Shown: positions 11,952-23,372, counted from the first letter of the stretch. The stretch is 64,000 nt of DNA from Thermacetogenium sp. UBA5472 (GCA_002426495.1 DIQC01000089.1:27861-91860); one strand, 5' to 3'. Numbers and translations are program-made. The notes: generated by a model not told the origin, from the sequence alone.

Positions 11952-13334
11952 AATAACAAAAACTCGGCTTTCTCTTCCGTATTTTTCCGTCATTCTCTGG
12001 TAATCTTCCCTTTTGGAAAGAAAATCTTCCCTTCCCAGCAAAGCATAGGCCTGATGTTTGCCTTCCTCCACACCTGGCTGATCATATGGATTTACATTGT
12101 ACAGATTAGCCACATAGATGGTCAAGGCTTCATAAAAGTAGAACAATGCCCCAAGAGCAGGAGTACAGTGTTCGCTGAGGGTGATCCGATAACAGGGATG
12201 ACCGGCATTGACCAGGCTCACCTCTGTTGCCAGCTGTTCGATATGGAGCTGCTCCTGCATTGTATGACCCTCAAAATAAGCATACTCCACCTCCTGAGAA
12301 AAAGCACCCGGTATTTTCAGGTCATATGGTACCTGATCAATGATTACAAAACCATGGACATTATCGGCAGGGCCCTCCTTAAATAACTGGAGCAAGGAAT
12401 GCTGATCTGTCGCCCCGAGACAAGAGAAGGGTGTGGCTCCTATCCTCCCCACCTGCTCCCCGGTAAGTGTCTCCTTTTTTCCCAGGCTTTCCGCCCACAG
12501 CTGCATAAACCATAACCCGAACTCTACCAAGAGATTGCTGTAGTTAAACAGCACATGGGTGGTTCTCCCCTGTTGGGCATATTGATATAACGAACTGCCT
12601 AAAACCAAGAGAGGATTTTCTTCATCAGCTGCAGTGGTAACCACCCGCTGCACTGCAGCGGCGCCTTCCAGCAGGTCCCGGCAGTCGATACCCGCCAGTT
12701 CTGCCGGGAGAAAACCAACAGGGGATAATGCAGAATATCTGCCCCCCAGACGGGGTGGAAAGTGAAGTAAATAGCATCCAAGTTCAGCGGCGATGCGGTT
12801 GATCCCATTCTCCTTTTCATCGCAGATAATCACAATATCCCCATCGTCTCCACCGGCTTCCTTGTATTTCTTATAAAAATAAATGAAATTAGCTGCAGTC
12901 TCCGGAGTTGACCCCGATTTGCTGATATAAATAAGAGCTGTCTTACTAAAATCCAAAATCCGTTCCAGCTGGGCAGCCGGAGCCGGATCAATGTTGTCCA
13001 GCACAAAAATGCGCGGTCTTTGCTTTTCCAAGTAATGATAATGGCCCTTGGCAAAATCCAAGATGGCCTTTGTCCCCAAGGCTGAGCCACCGATGCCCAG
13101 AATCAGAATGTTCTCATATTTTTCTCGCAGTTTCCTGGCAGTGGACTTTATATCAGCAATAGTTTCCTCATCCAAAAAAGAAGCGGTGATCGGTGTTCTA
13201 TTCTCTTGTAGACCATCCTGAAATTTTCGAAAAATAGAGATATCTGCCGGGCTAAGCTGCAGTAAACCTTCCTCTCCGGGCTGCACCAGGTGACCTGTAT
13301 CGATCCTCAATAACCCATCCATAAACCCCCACAC
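11949..13334 (-). CDS. pgi: glucose-6-phosphate isomerase
   Basis: Interconverts glucose 6-phosphate and fructose 6-phosphate. The sugar-phosphate-binding GIGGSALGTKA, SKSGSTPET and a C-terminal AYFEGHTMQEQL segment are seen; 461 aa is the usual length of the shorter bacterial form. The start is GTG with AAAGGA 5-6 nt upstream; an ATG four codons in (13322) is an alternative. The stop codon is formed inside a dispersed hairpin repeat. Upstream is a Cof-type phosphatase and downstream a ROK kinase in the same direction. Confidence 0.95.
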   Translation of the reverse strand: MWGFMDGLLRIDTGHLVQPGEEGLLQLSPADISIFRKFQDGLQENRTPITASFLDEETIADIKSTARKLREKYENILILGIGGSALGTKAILDFAKGHYHYLEKQRPRIFVLDNIDPAPAAQLERILDFSKTALIYISKSGSTPETAANFIYFYKKYKEAGGDDGDIVIICDEKENGINRIAAELGCYLLHFPPRLGGRYSALSPVGFLPAELAGIDCRDLLEGAAAVQRVVTTAADEENPLLVLGSSLYQYAQQGRTTHVLFNYSNLLVEFGLWFMQLWAESLGKKETLTGEQVGRIGATPFSCLGATDQHSLLQLFKEGPADNVHGFVIIDQVPYDLKIPGAFSQEVEYAYFEGHTMQEQLHIEQLATEVSLVNAGHPCYRITLSEHCTPALGALFYFYEALTIYVANLYNVNPYDQPGVEEGKHQAYALLGREDFLSKREDYQRMTEKYGRESRVFVI

Positions 13335-13382
13335 ACATCCTTTCCGGTGTCACAGATATTTATTAGTTTATTCTCCCATTGA

Positions 13383-14255
13383 TCAGCTTATTATATTAGT
13401 GGTCAATGTGGCTTCAGGATATCCCTTCCCCAGAATGACCATTTCACGAAGAGCCAAAGCTACCCCATCCTCATTATTAGATGCCGTAATATAGTGTACC
13501 TGAGAGCGCACATCCGGGTGAGCATTGGCAACAGCAAAACCATAACCGGCATACTCCAGCATCTCCAGGTCATTGAAACTGTCCCCAAAGGCCATCACCT
13601 GTTCCCTGCCGATGTTCAGCCGTTCCGCCAGTTTACTCAGAGCCACTCCTTTTGTCGCTAATGGATGATTCACCTCCAGGTAGGTAGGCTTGGACTTAGT
13701 AAGATGTGCAGCAAACCCTTTCCCATTGAGGACTCCTCCCAGCTCTTCCAACTCCTGATCGATTACCTGCTCATCATCGATCAACAGCATTTTATAGGGA
13801 AGTCCCTGTTCCAGCAATTCCTCAAGATCATCCACCCTTGTAAAAGGAATACCAGCCAAATGCTCGTAGTGCTCCCCAGCCTCTGTCACACGCTCAACAA
13901 AAACCTTATCTTCAAAATAAAAGTTGGCTTGTATTTTTTTACTGCGCCCATACTGAATCGCAATTCTAGATATTTCCTGGGAAAGGGGACAGTTGTAAAG
14001 CACCTCCTCTGAGAAAACATTCTTGACCAAAGCGCCCTGATATGTAATCAAAGGAACATCAAATTCCAACTGTTCAGCATAGGGACGCGCCGAAGGCAAC
14101 ATCCTCCCTGTGGCCAGAGTGACTGTAACCCCTGCCTCCCGCACTTCCTGCAAAATATCTTTGGAAAACTGCGAAATTGTCAAGTCATCCCGCAGCAGTG
14201 TATCATCAAGATCAATGGCTACCAGTTTAATTTCCTGCATCCTAAAGTCATTCAC
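13383..14255 (-). CDS. Cof-type HAD hydrolase (sugar phosphatase-like)
   Basis: HAD-superfamily phosphatase of the Cof subfamily. The nucleophile motif DLDDTLL lies near residue 16, motif II in TLATGRM, a lysine in the cap-linked segment (THLTKSKPTYLEV), and motif IV FGDSFNDLEML near residue 235; 290 aa is typical. Family members dephosphorylate sugar phosphates, flavin or pyridoxal phosphates, so the substrate is open. An internal ATG at codon 6 is an alternative start, as the Shine-Dalgarno is weak for both. Confidence 0.9.
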   Translation of the reverse strand: MNDFRMQEIKLVAIDLDDTLLRDDLTISQFSKDILQEVREAGVTVTLATGRMLPSARPYAEQLEFDVPLITYQGALVKNVFSEEVLYNCPLSQEISRIAIQYGRSKKIQANFYFEDKVFVERVTEAGEHYEHLAGIPFTRVDDLEELLEQGLPYKMLLIDDEQVIDQELEELGGVLNGKGFAAHLTKSKPTYLEVNHPLATKGVALSKLAERLNIGREQVMAFGDSFNDLEMLEYAGYGFAVANAHPDVRSQVHYITASNNEDGVALALREMVILGKGYPEATLTTNIIS

Positions 14256-14369
14256 TCCATTTCAGCAGTCATGGAAATAGTTGGCACAGATATAATTATT
14301 TGTACCTCAGTCTTTACCTACTACTAGTTTAACATATTAGTACCATCCCTTCTGCACCACCGCTGGACA

Positions 14370-14399
14370 AAAATGTCACAGTTGCTCACTGTGACTTTT
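14370..14399 (-). terminator. bidirectional terminator between dedA and the HAD gene
   Basis: GTCACAGT-TGCTC-ACTGTGAC hairpin flanked by an A-run on the left and TTTT on the right, able to terminate on either strand. It is downstream of dedA on the minus strand. The remaining 187-nt intergenic region shows nothing else clear. Confidence 0.7.
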
Positions 14400-14442
14400 A
14401 GACACATCCATTATAGTTTGGCTACATATTGCTGTGCTATTA

Positions 14443-15060
14443 TCATTTATTAATAAATCTTTTCTTCACATAAAACACTGCTAACGCTAAACCACAGACA
14501 ACAAAAACCATAGCAATGATCTTTGAATAAATATCCATGTAAGAAGCAATTACTACCCAAGCCTCTCCCGCCAGTCTACCCAAATAGATAAGAACCATAT
14601 TCCAAATGAATGTACCCAGGATTGTCAACAGCAAGAATCCACCGAACTTCATTTTGGACATTCCTGCCGGTATGGATATCAAACTGCGTACAATTGGCAC
14701 AAATCTGCATAAGAAAACCGCTGCATGACCATGTTTCTTAAACCATTTATCTGCTCTCCTGACATCCTCTGCCTTTAAATGCAGCACCCTGCCAACCTTA
14801 CCGCTAAACAAAAGCTCAAATCGTTCCGCATTCAACACTCGTCCGAGTGTATATAAACCAGTTGCTCCTAAAACTGAGCCCAGTGTGGCAAATAAAATAA
14901 CTCCCCAGACGGTCATCGTGGTGTATGTTGTCATAAAACCTCCGAAAGTTAAAATTATCTCGGATGGTATCGGCGGAAAAAAATTCTCGATAATAATCAA
15001 TAAGAAAACACCAAGATAACCATATTGATTTATGATACTTATAATAAGATCATTCATCAT
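14443..15060 (-). CDS. DedA-family membrane protein
   Basis: Integral membrane protein of the DedA/VTT (SNARE-associated) family, members of which flip undecaprenyl phosphate or phospholipids in a proton-dependent way. The conserved acidic start IIENFFPPIPSE (about 24-35) and the basic FLCRFVPIVRSLISIPAG motif (about 115-132) are intact, with hydrophobic segments around 45-70, 135-160 and 175-198; 205 aa is typical. Stands alone, with a terminator downstream. Confidence 0.92.
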   Translation of the reverse strand: MMNDLIISIINQYGYLGVFLLIIIENFFPPIPSEIILTFGGFMTTYTTMTVWGVILFATLGSVLGATGLYTLGRVLNAERFELLFSGKVGRVLHLKAEDVRRADKWFKKHGHAAVFLCRFVPIVRSLISIPAGMSKMKFGGFLLLTILGTFIWNMVLIYLGRLAGEAWVVIASYMDIYSKIIAMVFVVCGLALAVFYVKKRFINK

Positions 15061-15236
15061 GTAATATCGGCCTCCCGTTTTACCAAGGCACCTGCATCAA
15101 CTAAGGTATCATTTTTTCTATAATTGGCACTCGTTTTCTATGATAGCATATTTTATATGCTCATGTTATTCATTTAGCTGCTGAAGGAAACGAGTGGAAA
15201 CAAAGGAACGTTCATGTCAGGAATTCGTTTAACTGA

Positions 15237-17036
15237 CTAACTAAGAACTTGTTTCAATTCCTCCGCTACTTTTCTATTCATCCCAGGCACTGCAGCCAGT
15301 TCATCGATGGAAGCCTTGCGTATGCGTTTTAGTGAACCGAAATGCCTGAGCAGCGCTTCCTGCCTCTTTTTGCCGACTCCTGGCACCTGCCTCAAAACAG
15401 ATGCCTTCATCCTGCGCTGACGCAATTTTTTTTGGTAGGTGAGGGCAAAGCGATGGGCCTCGTCACGAGCCCGCTGCAGCAGATGCAACCCCGGATGATT
15501 GCGGGGAAGAACAAGAGGCTCACTGCGTCCTGGCAGGTAAATCTCTTCTTCCTCCTCAGCTAGTGAAGCTAGATTAAGGTGTGGGGCATCAATTTGCCGC
15601 AAGGCCTTTAGAGCTGAATTCAGCTGGCCTTTTCCCCCATCGATCAACAGCAGATCAGGGAGGTTGTTTTTGGCGCTATTGCTGAGGCGGCGCTTCACTG
15701 CCTCCTGTATAGCCGCGTAATCATCACCACAAACCTCTGCCTTGATCCGGTAATGCCTGTATCCCTTTTTATCTGGCTGCCCATCGGTGAAACAGACAAG
15801 AGAGCCTACAGTTTCCTGCCCCCCCAGGTGTGAAATATCGATGCACTCCAACCTTGCCGGCGGCTTATCCAGGCCCAGGGCCTCTTGTAAATCCAAAACC
15901 AGTGCAATCCCTTTTTCTTTATTTTTCAGCGAACTGCGATAGTGCTGCTCAGCGATAACACTTGCATTTTCCAAAGCCATGCCCACCAACTCCTTACCCC
16001 GCCCACGCTTGGGGAACCGAATCCTAACTCGTTTCCCCTTCTGATCTGTCAGCCAGGAGGCCAGTAGGTCAGCTTCATCTACCTGAGCACTGGTGAGGAT
16101 TGCGGAAGGAATCTCCCTTCCCCTATGGTAGTATCTCTTGATAAATGAAGAGAGAACTTCCCCTTCAGGCAGCCCCTCTGCACCAGTGAGAAAGTAATGC
16201 TCCTTGGCCACTACATTCCCCCCGCGTGCCCGCAGGGTGACCACACAGACATCATCCAGGTAACTCCCTACTGCCAGAAAGTCCTGATCAGGTCCTGTTG
16301 CCTGGGCTACCCGCTGCTGTTCATGCAGTTTATTGACTGCATCCAGTTGATTGCGCAGCCGGGCAGCTTCCTCGAAGTCCAGCCTTTCCGCGGCATCCTT
16401 CATCTGCTGGCTCAGGCGTTTTTCTACCTCATTGGTCCTGCCCTCCAGAAACAAAACCAGCTGCTCGATCATCTCCTGGTATTCTTCAAGAGACACATTC
16501 CCCACGCAGGGGCCCACACACTGTTTGATCTGTCCATTGAGACAAGTCCTGCTGCGAGGCGCCAGTTTGCGTTCAGAGCAGGTGCGAAAGGAAAAAAGTT
16601 TGCGTAAAAAGTCCATGGTTTCTTTGACCGCCCCCACATTGGGGTATGGTCCGAAATAGCGAGAGCCGTCCCGCACCAGGTTGCGTGTCATCATCACCCT
16701 GGGGAACTCCTCTGCAGTGACCCTGATATATGGATAGGATTTATCATCCTTAAGCTGAATATTGTACTTTGGACGGTTCTCTTTGATCAGGTTGCATTCC
16801 AAGACTAGGGCTTCCGCCTCGGTGTCAGTGATGATGTACTCCAGGCGAGCGGCCTCCTCTGTCATTTTCCTGATCCGTTCGCTAAGCCCTCCGGGCTGAA
16901 AGTAAGACCGCAGACGGTTAGGCAGCGAGACAGCCTTCCCCACATAAATAACCCTTCCCGACCGGTTCCGGAAGATATAGACCCCCGGCCTGTCGGGAAT
17001 AAGATCCAGCTCTTTCTTAATATTCTGTATCGCCAC
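15237..17036 (-). CDS. uvrC: excinuclease ABC subunit C
   Basis: Dual-incision nuclease of nucleotide excision repair. The N-terminal GIY-YIG domain (PGVYIFRN...VIYVGKA, 18-35), the cysteine-rich CLNGQIKQCVGPC segment (about 165-177), the UVR motif near 205, the RNase-H-like domain (ECIDISHLGG, LLIDGGKGQL) and C-terminal helix-hairpin-helix repeats (VPGVGKKRQEALL, VPGMNRKVAEEL) are in order; 599 aa is typical. GTG start with AAGGAG 8 nt upstream. Last gene of uvrB-uvrA-uvrC. Confidence 0.96.
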   Translation of the reverse strand: MAIQNIKKELDLIPDRPGVYIFRNRSGRVIYVGKAVSLPNRLRSYFQPGGLSERIRKMTEEAARLEYIITDTEAEALVLECNLIKENRPKYNIQLKDDKSYPYIRVTAEEFPRVMMTRNLVRDGSRYFGPYPNVGAVKETMDFLRKLFSFRTCSERKLAPRSRTCLNGQIKQCVGPCVGNVSLEEYQEMIEQLVLFLEGRTNEVEKRLSQQMKDAAERLDFEEAARLRNQLDAVNKLHEQQRVAQATGPDQDFLAVGSYLDDVCVVTLRARGGNVVAKEHYFLTGAEGLPEGEVLSSFIKRYYHRGREIPSAILTSAQVDEADLLASWLTDQKGKRVRIRFPKRGRGKELVGMALENASVIAEQHYRSSLKNKEKGIALVLDLQEALGLDKPPARLECIDISHLGGQETVGSLVCFTDGQPDKKGYRHYRIKAEVCGDDYAAIQEAVKRRLSNSAKNNLPDLLLIDGGKGQLNSALKALRQIDAPHLNLASLAEEEEEIYLPGRSEPLVLPRNHPGLHLLQRARDEAHRFALTYQKKLRQRRMKASVLRQVPGVGKKRQEALLRHFGSLKRIRKASIDELAAVPGMNRKVAEELKQVLS

Positions 17037-17064
17037 TGTCCCATCTCCTTAGCTGCAATGCGTA

Positions 17065-19980
17065 TTAACCGCTGACCAATGCGGTTTTATCGGCATGACG
17101 CTGAGTGGGGTTGGCAACCTGGAATACCTCTTTTAAGTAACGTCCGGTATAGGAGTTGTAATTCTCGGCAACCTCTTCCGGTGTTCCGGTGGCGATCACC
17201 TGGCCTCCCCCAGCTCCCCCTTCGGGGCCGAGATCGATGATGTAATCCGCTGTTTTAATCACATCCAGGTTATGCTCAATGACCACAACTGTATTGCCCT
17301 TTTCCACAAGCCTTTCTAAGACCAGCAGAAGTCTTCTGATATCCTCTTTATGCAGACCGGTGGTTGGCTCATCCAAAATATAGAGAGTGCTGCCTTTGCT
17401 GCGCCGTGAAAGCTCTGTGGCCAGTTTGACACGCTGAGCCTCCCCCCCTGACAGGGTGGTAGCAGGCTGTCCCAGCCTAATATAGCCCAATCCCACATCA
17501 TACAATGTCTGCAATTTACGGTTCACCTTAGGGATGTTCTCAAAAAACTCATTGGCCTCACTGACAGTCATATCCAGAACCTCAGCAATATTCTTCCCTT
17601 TGTACTTGACCTCCAGTGTTTCGCGGTTATAACGGCTCCCCCTGCACTCATCACAGGGAACATAGACATCAGGCAAAAAGTGCATCTCGATTTTAATAAT
17701 GCCATCCCCACGGCAGGCTTCACAGCGCCCACCCCGCACATTAAAGCTGAAGCGGCCCGGACGGTAACCTTTCATTCGTGATGCCGGGGTTAAGGAGAAA
17801 AGTTCCCTGATCCCGTCAAAGGCCCCTGTATAGGTAGCAGGGTTCGACCTGGGGGTTCTCCCAATAGGAGACTGGTCAATTTTGACAACTTTTTCCAGGT
17901 GTTCAATGCCGAGTAGCTCACGAAAAGCCCCGGGATGAGCATGGGAGCGATGAAGCTTTTGAGCAAGCGCTTTATAGATAATCTCATCCAGCAGAGTACT
18001 CTTCCCTGACCCGGAAACCCCGGTAATACAAACAAAAAGTCCTAAAGGAATCCTTACATCAATATCTTTTAAATTGAACTCCCCAGCGCCCCTCACCTCT
18101 AGCCAGCGATCATTAGGCTTACGGCGTGCCTCTGGCACAGGAATATCCTTGCGCCCACTCAGATACTGTCCGGTGATCGATTCTTTTACCTTGACGATCT
18201 CTTCTAGTGTACCCTGAGCGATGAGCTCACCGCCGTGAACCCCGGCGCCAGGGCCGATGTCGATAATTTGATCTGCATTGAGCATCATCTCTTCATCATG
18301 TTCCACAATGATCAGGGTATTCCCCAGATCACGCAGCTGCTTCAGTGTCCCAATCAGCCTGGTGTTGTCCCTGGGATGTAGCCCGATAGTCGGTTCATCC
18401 AAGATATAGAGAACTCCCACCAGGCCGGAGCCGATCTGGGTGGCCAACCTGATCCTCTGTGCCTCACCCCCGGCCAGTGTTCCTGCAGGGCGATCTAATG
18501 TGAGATAGTCGAGCCCCACATTCACTAAAAAGGTAAGGCGAGAAATGATTTCTTTCACCACCTGATGAGCGATCTGCTCCTCCCTGTTGGTCAGAGAAAG
18601 GTTTTGGATGAAGGATTGCATCTCTAAAATTGTCCGGGCTGTTACCTCAGCGATATTTTTACCACCAACTGTTACTGCCAGGGCCTCCGGACGCAGTCTT
18701 GCTCCTTTGCAGCTAGGACAGGGACGAGAAGTCATATAGCGCCCAATATAATCCCGCACATCTTCAGAATCCGTTTCCCTATAACGGCGGGTCAACTGGT
18801 TGACTAGTCCCTCAAATTTTCCCTGCCAATTCCTTGTCTGCCCAAACTGATCTTCATAATGAAAACGAATTTCCTCATCTGTTCCGTAGAGCAGTATGTC
18901 CTGCACCTGTGATGGCAGATCCTTGTAAGGTGTATCCCAACTGCACTTATAGTGATCCATGAGGGATTTCACTATCTGCGGATAGTAGTTCTGGGGAGAA
19001 TGGGACCAAGGTAATAAAGCACCCGCCCGCACAGCCCTATCCTTGTCAACCACCAGTTCAGGAACCACCTCCATCCCGTAGCCGAGGCCTGAACATTCAC
19101 TGCAGGCCCCGTGAGGGCTGTTGAAGGAAAAGAGGCGGGGGGTGATCTCTGCCAAACTGATCCCACACTCCGGGCAGGCGAAGTTCTGGCTGAACACCAC
19201 ATCAGTACCATCAACAGGAATCTTACCATCTACCGGAATAACTACGGCGATCCCCTCACCGAGTCCTAGAGCAGTCTCTAGAGAATCGGCCAGGCGGTTT
19301 TCCAATCCCGACCGTACAACCAGGCGATCGATGACTACATCTATATCATGCTTTTTATATCTCTCCAGGGTGATATCTTCATCAAGCTCCCGGATCTCGC
19401 CATTAACACGCACCCGCACAAAGCCCTTCTTCTGTAGATCACTAAAGATCCGCTGATGCTCACCCTTTTTTCCCCGCACAATGGGAGCCAGTATCTGGAC
19501 CTTAGTACCTTCAGGGTAAGCCATAATCTGGTCAACCATCTGGGTCACCGTCTGCTGCTGCACCGGCCTGCCGCACTGAGGGCAATGAGGCTTACCGATG
19601 CGGGCAAACAAAAGCCGCAGATAGTCATAGATCTCTGTTACCGTCCCCACAGTGGATCTGGGATTGCGGCTCCCCGCCTTCTGGTCGATAGAAATGGCGG
19701 GAGAAAGCCCTTCAATATAGTCCACATCAGGCTTGTCTGCAACCCCTAAAAATTGCCGCGCATAAGAGGAAAGGGACTCCACATAGCGGCGCTGCCCTTC
19801 GGCGTAAACCGTATCGAAAGCTAATGAGGACTTTCCTGACCCAGAAAGCCCGGTAATCACTACCATTTTTTCACGGGGTATATCCACATCAATGTTTTTC
19901 AGGTTGTGGACCCGTGCCCCCCGGATGACAATTTTGTCCCTCTCCGGGAGGTTGATTTCTTTTTCTACTCTTGCACACAT
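17065..19980 (-). CDS. uvrA: excinuclease ABC subunit A
   Basis: Damage-recognition ATPase with two ABC modules. Walker A motifs occur in [13 protein letters not shown] (about 43-55) and [12 protein letters not shown] (about 655), ABC signatures in [12 protein letters not shown] and [12 protein letters not shown], and zinc-binding cysteines in CPECG...CSECSG and CEACRGDG...CDECRG. At 971 aa it is slightly long. The ATG lies 16 nt inside the end of uvrB, with GGGAGG 14 nt upstream, so translation is probably coupled. Confidence 0.97.
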   Translation of the reverse strand: MCARVEKEINLPERDKIVIRGARVHNLKNIDVDIPREKMVVITGLSGSGKSSLAFDTVYAEGQRRYVESLSSYARQFLGVADKPDVDYIEGLSPAISIDQKAGSRNPRSTVGTVTEIYDYLRLLFARIGKPHCPQCGRPVQQQTVTQMVDQIMAYPEGTKVQILAPIVRGKKGEHQRIFSDLQKKGFVRVRVNGEIRELDEDITLERYKKHDIDVVIDRLVVRSGLENRLADSLETALGLGEGIAVVIPVDGKIPVDGTDVVFSQNFACPECGISLAEITPRLFSFNSPHGACSECSGLGYGMEVVPELVVDKDRAVRAGALLPWSHSPQNYYPQIVKSLMDHYKCSWDTPYKDLPSQVQDILLYGTDEEIRFHYEDQFGQTRNWQGKFEGLVNQLTRRYRETDSEDVRDYIGRYMTSRPCPSCKGARLRPEALAVTVGGKNIAEVTARTILEMQSFIQNLSLTNREEQIAHQVVKEIISRLTFLVNVGLDYLTLDRPAGTLAGGEAQRIRLATQIGSGLVGVLYILDEPTIGLHPRDNTRLIGTLKQLRDLGNTLIIVEHDEEMMLNADQIIDIGPGAGVHGGELIAQGTLEEIVKVKESITGQYLSGRKDIPVPEARRKPNDRWLEVRGAGEFNLKDIDVRIPLGLFVCITGVSGSGKSTLLDEIIYKALAQKLHRSHAHPGAFRELLGIEHLEKVVKIDQSPIGRTPRSNPATYTGAFDGIRELFSLTPASRMKGYRPGRFSFNVRGGRCEACRGDGIIKIEMHFLPDVYVPCDECRGSRYNRETLEVKYKGKNIAEVLDMTVSEANEFFENIPKVNRKLQTLYDVGLGYIRLGQPATTLSGGEAQRVKLATELSRRSKGSTLYILDEPTTGLHKEDIRRLLLVLERLVEKGNTVVVIEHNLDVIKTADYIIDLGPEGGAGGGQVIATGTPEEVAENYNSYTGRYLKEVFQVANPTQRHADKTALVSG

Positions 19981-22061
19981 GATTGCTTGCGATGCCTCCC
20001 TGTTACATCCATTTCTGCATCTATCTCCAACTGCTCTTCTATCTGTTCCACGGATTTGCTTTTGCGGCGTGACCTTGTAGACAGTTCTTTACGCAGTTCC
20101 ATGATCAAATCACGCAACCCTGCCGCTTTCTCAAAGGCCAAGTCCTTGGCAGACTGGCGCATCTCCTTCTCCAACCGGGAAATAAGCTTTTCCAATTCCT
20201 TTCTATTCATATCGTCCAAAGGTTTTCCAACCCTGTAGGTTCCCTTCTCCTCGGCAACCTGGGCTGGAAGAGTTATTTCAATGACATCCCTGACCGCCTT
20301 TTGAATAGTGCGGGGTACGATGCCATGCCGTTCATTGTGATCCTTTTGAATCTGACGCCTTCTATTTGTCTCTCCGATAGCCCGCTTCATAGAGTCAGTG
20401 ATTCTATCCGCATACATGATCACTTTTCCCTCTACATTTCTGGCAGCTCTCCCTGTAGTCTGAATCAAGGAGCGTTCAGAGCGCAGAAACCCTTCTTTAT
20501 CCGCATCCAAAATAGCTACCAGTGCTACCTCAGGGAGATCAAGCCCCTCCCGTAAGAGGTTAATACCCACCAGCACATCAAACACCCCCAGGCGCAGATC
20601 CCGCAGTATCTCCATCCGCTCTAGGGTTTTTATATCTGAATGCATATAACGCACACGGATCCCTAATTCACGCAGGTAATCGGTCAGATCCTCAGCCATC
20701 TTTTTCGTCAAGGTAGTCACCAACACCCGCTGCTGTTTGTCCACCCTGATCCTGATCTGTTCCACCAGATCATCTACCTGTCCTTGGGCAGGACGCACCT
20801 CCACCTCCGGATCTATCAGCCCGGTAGGCCGCACGATCTGCTCTGCTACCTGGTGACTGTGGCCCATCTCAAATGCCCCCGGAGTCGCCGAAACAAATAT
20901 TGCCTGGGGCACCCTGGCCAGGAACTCATCAAAGCGCAGCGGCCTGTTATCCAGGGCTGAGGGAAGCCTGAACCCGTAGTCCACCAGAGTACTCTTCCTG
21001 CTGAAATCACCGGCATACATCCCATTGATCTGCGGCACTGTAATATGCGACTCATCGATGACTACCAGAAAATCTTCCGGAAAGAAATCGAGCAAGCAGT
21101 AAGGAGGCTCTCCCGGCTTACGCCCAGTTAAATGACGGGAGTAATTCTCAATCCCCCTACAGATACCCACCTCACGCATCATCTCCAGATCATAACGAGT
21201 GCGCTGCTCCAGACGCTGGGCCTCCAAGAGCTTCTCCTCTCTGTGCAGTTCTTGTAAGCGTTCTTCTAACTCCTCTTCGATCCCCCGGATCGCTTTTTCC
21301 ATTTGCTCAGGAGCGGTCACATAGTGAGAGGCAGGAAAAACCACCGCATGGAGGCGCCGGGCTATAACCTCACCGGTAAGGGTATCTATCTCTAAAATAC
21401 GGTCGATTTCATCACCGAAGAACTCCACCCGCAGGGCCTTTTCAGTAAAAGAAGAAGGAAAGATCTCCAGCACATCCCCCCGCACCCGAAAGCGTCCCCG
21501 CTCAAACTCATAGTCATTGCGTTGGTAATGTATATCCACCAAACGCTCAATTACCTCATCCCGGTCGATCTTCATCCCCTGGCGCAGAGAAACCATCATT
21601 TCACGGTAATAGACCGGAGACCCTAAACCGTAGATACAGGAAACACTGGCTACAATGATCACATCATCCCGCTCAAAAGTACTAGCAGTGGCGGAGTGGC
21701 GTAGCCTATCTAACTCCTCATTTAATGAAGAGTCCTTTTCAATATAAGTATCAGTCGAAGGCACATAGGCCTCTGGCTGGAAATAGTCATAGTAGCTGAC
21801 GAAATATTCCACCGCATGGTCAGGAAAAAACTCCCGAAACTCCCCGCAAAGTTGTGCGGCCAATGTTTTATTAGGAGCGATAACCAGTGTGGGCTTTTGC
21901 ACATCCTGGATAACTCCGGCGATGGTAAATGTTTTTCCTGAACCAGTGACCCCCAACAAAGTCTGGAAAGGCATACCAGATGTGATACCTTTGCTCAAAG
22001 AAGATATGGCCTTTGGCTGATCTCCAGTGGGGGAAAATGGTGATTTTAAGGTAAATTTCAT
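19965..22061 (-). CDS. uvrB: excinuclease ABC subunit B
   Basis: DNA helicase-like damage-verification subunit. Walker A GVTGSGKT is at about residues 38-45, the beta-hairpin region in [20 protein letters not shown], helicase motifs DESHITVPQ and [12 protein letters not shown], and the C-terminal UVR domain ([21 protein letters not shown]); 698 aa. First gene of the uvrBAC operon, behind a recognisable promoter. No canonical Bacillus-type LexA box (CGAAC-N4-GTTCG) was found upstream. Confidence 0.97.
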   Translation of the reverse strand: MKFTLKSPFSPTGDQPKAISSLSKGITSGMPFQTLLGVTGSGKTFTIAGVIQDVQKPTLVIAPNKTLAAQLCGEFREFFPDHAVEYFVSYYDYFQPEAYVPSTDTYIEKDSSLNEELDRLRHSATASTFERDDVIIVASVSCIYGLGSPVYYREMMVSLRQGMKIDRDEVIERLVDIHYQRNDYEFERGRFRVRGDVLEIFPSSFTEKALRVEFFGDEIDRILEIDTLTGEVIARRLHAVVFPASHYVTAPEQMEKAIRGIEEELEERLQELHREEKLLEAQRLEQRTRYDLEMMREVGICRGIENYSRHLTGRKPGEPPYCLLDFFPEDFLVVIDESHITVPQINGMYAGDFSRKSTLVDYGFRLPSALDNRPLRFDEFLARVPQAIFVSATPGAFEMGHSHQVAEQIVRPTGLIDPEVEVRPAQGQVDDLVEQIRIRVDKQQRVLVTTLTKKMAEDLTDYLRELGIRVRYMHSDIKTLERMEILRDLRLGVFDVLVGINLLREGLDLPEVALVAILDADKEGFLRSERSLIQTTGRAARNVEGKVIMYADRITDSMKRAIGETNRRRQIQKDHNERHGIVPRTIQKAVRDVIEITLPAQVAEEKGTYRVGKPLDDMNRKELEKLISRLEKEMRQSAKDLAFEKAAGLRDLIMELRKELSTRSRRKSKSVEQIEEQLEIDAEMDVTGRHRKQSCVQE

Positions 22062-22160
22062 CTATAACACCCGCTTTTATTAAAAATAGCCACTATTTTC
22101 AACAATTATTCGCCTTTTTGGCCTGTCAAGCGACAAATATTCAAGTTATCTATACAACGC

Positions 22161-22188
22161 ATTATACCATAAAGCCCGTCACCGTTAA
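22161..22188 (-). promoter_or_regulatory. probable sigma-A promoter of uvrB
   Basis: Minus strand: -35 TTAACG (22188-22183), 16-nt spacer, extended -10 TGG-TATAAT (TATAAT at 22166-22161). Predicted start about 22154, leaving a roughly 93-nt leader before uvrB. Confidence 0.5.
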
Positions 22189-22243
22189 TAGAAAGGCGAT
22201 CACTGGGTAATAATAAAAAAAAAGAACTTCGGAAGTGAATACT

Positions 22244-22972
22244 TTGAATGAAGCTCTTGTAGTAATTGTTCGGGGTGTTATTGGCTTTTTTACACTGCTG
22301 ATCTTTGCACGGCTTTTAGGCAAACAACAGATCAGCCAGCTCAGCTTTTTTGATTATATTCTGGGTATTACCATTGGCTCTATAGCAGCCAGCCTGACTA
22401 CAGATCTTACAACCCGGGCCTGGCCGCACTGGGTTGGCCTGGCAGTCTGGACCTTCCTTGTAGCGGTTTTACAGTTGCTCACCCTGAAATGGAGATATGC
22501 TGGTAAATATATTGATGGAGAACCAACTGTGGTGATCATGAACGGCAAAATTATGGAAAATGCCATGAAAAAACTGCGCTACCGTACCAGCGAACTCCTG
22601 GAGCAGTTGCGCCTGCAAAATGTATTTGATATATCACAGGTGGAATTCGCAGTTCTAGAAGTCAACGGTCAACTATCAGTTCTTAAGAAATCACAATATC
22701 AAACAGTCACCACACAGGATCTTAATATTTCTACCAACTATCAAGGTATAGGCACTGAATTGATTTATGACGGAGTTGTTGTGGAACAAAACCTTGGACA
22801 GGTTAATCTAGACCGCACCTGGTTGGATGATCAGTTGAGAAGCGAGGGGATCAACGACCCTGCTGAGGTATTCCTGGCCAACCTGGATACCCAGGGTAAC
22901 CTCTATATCGATAAATACCAGGATCATCTACAAAAGCTGACAGATATCGGGGATTATCCCGGACCACATTGA
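22244..22972 (+). CDS. DUF421 (YetF/YcaP) membrane protein
   Basis: Membrane protein with three N-terminal transmembrane segments (about 5-85) followed by a soluble DUF421 domain with RYTSELLEQLRLQ-type and VEFAVLEVNGQLSVL motifs. Family function is unproven; members are common in spore-forming Bacillota. TTG at 22244 is chosen as start because GGAAGTG lies 6 nt upstream; a GTG at 22235 overlaps that site. A DUF4363 gene follows 10 nt later, a recurrent pairing, so the two probably act together at the membrane. Divergent from uvrB. Confidence 0.85.
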   Translation: MNEALVVIVRGVIGFFTLLIFARLLGKQQISQLSFFDYILGITIGSIAASLTTDLTTRAWPHWVGLAVWTFLVAVLQLLTLKWRYAGKYIDGEPTVVIMNGKIMENAMKKLRYRTSELLEQLRLQNVFDISQVEFAVLEVNGQLSVLKKSQYQTVTTQDLNISTNYQGIGTELIYDGVVVEQNLGQVNLDRTWLDDQLRSEGINDPAEVFLANLDTQGNLYIDKYQDHLQKLTDIGDYPGPH

Positions 22973-22982
22973 GGTGAACGCC

Positions 22983-23348
22983 TTGAAAAAACTCATTTAC
23001 TACCTACTTCCTGTTGCGATACTGGCTCTGTTTATTGGAATTATGCTATCCGGTTCCTATCTGAAACAGCCTCGTGGAGAGGATGATAGTGTTTCAGGCA
23101 AACTAGTGTTGGTGAAGGAAGCTGTACAAAAAGGCGACTGGAAAAGTGCCCAACAGGAGATAGACAACCTGGAAGAAGCCTGGGAGAAGGTAGTGCCCAG
23201 AATTCAGTTCAGCATGGAAAAAAATGAAATAAACGATCTGGGTGTAAGCCTGACCAGAGCGCGAGCAGCAATAACAGCAAAAGATATAGCAGGAGCGTTA
23301 ATGGAACTGGAAGAGGCAGAGCATCACTGGCATAGCTTAGGGAATTAA
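22983..23348 (+). CDS. DUF4363 family single-span membrane protein
   Basis: Short protein (about 121 aa) with one N-terminal membrane anchor (LIYYLLPVAILALFIGIML) and an extracytoplasmic helical domain rich in W/E pairs (GDWKSAQQEIDNLEEAW). It matches the DUF4363 pattern, for which no function is established. TTG 22983 has GAGGTG 6 nt upstream; the nominal GTG at 22974 lies within that Shine-Dalgarno. Co-transcribed with the DUF421 gene. Confidence 0.8.
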   Translation: MKKLIYYLLPVAILALFIGIMLSGSYLKQPRGEDDSVSGKLVLVKEAVQKGDWKSAQQEIDNLEEAWEKVVPRIQFSMEKNEINDLGVSLTRARAAITAKDIAGALMELEEAEHHWHSLGN

Positions 23349-23372
23349 TAGCTTTTTTAGTTTATGTTGAGA

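Noticed and set aside
14414..14432. Sigma-54-like TTGGC...TTGC sequence
   Set aside because: GG-to-GC spacing is 9 rather than 10, TGGCAC is not matched, and it points into the end of dedA.
22062..22200. LexA/SOS box before uvrB
   Set aside because: No CGAAC-N4-GTTCG-like palindrome could be found in the leader or promoter.
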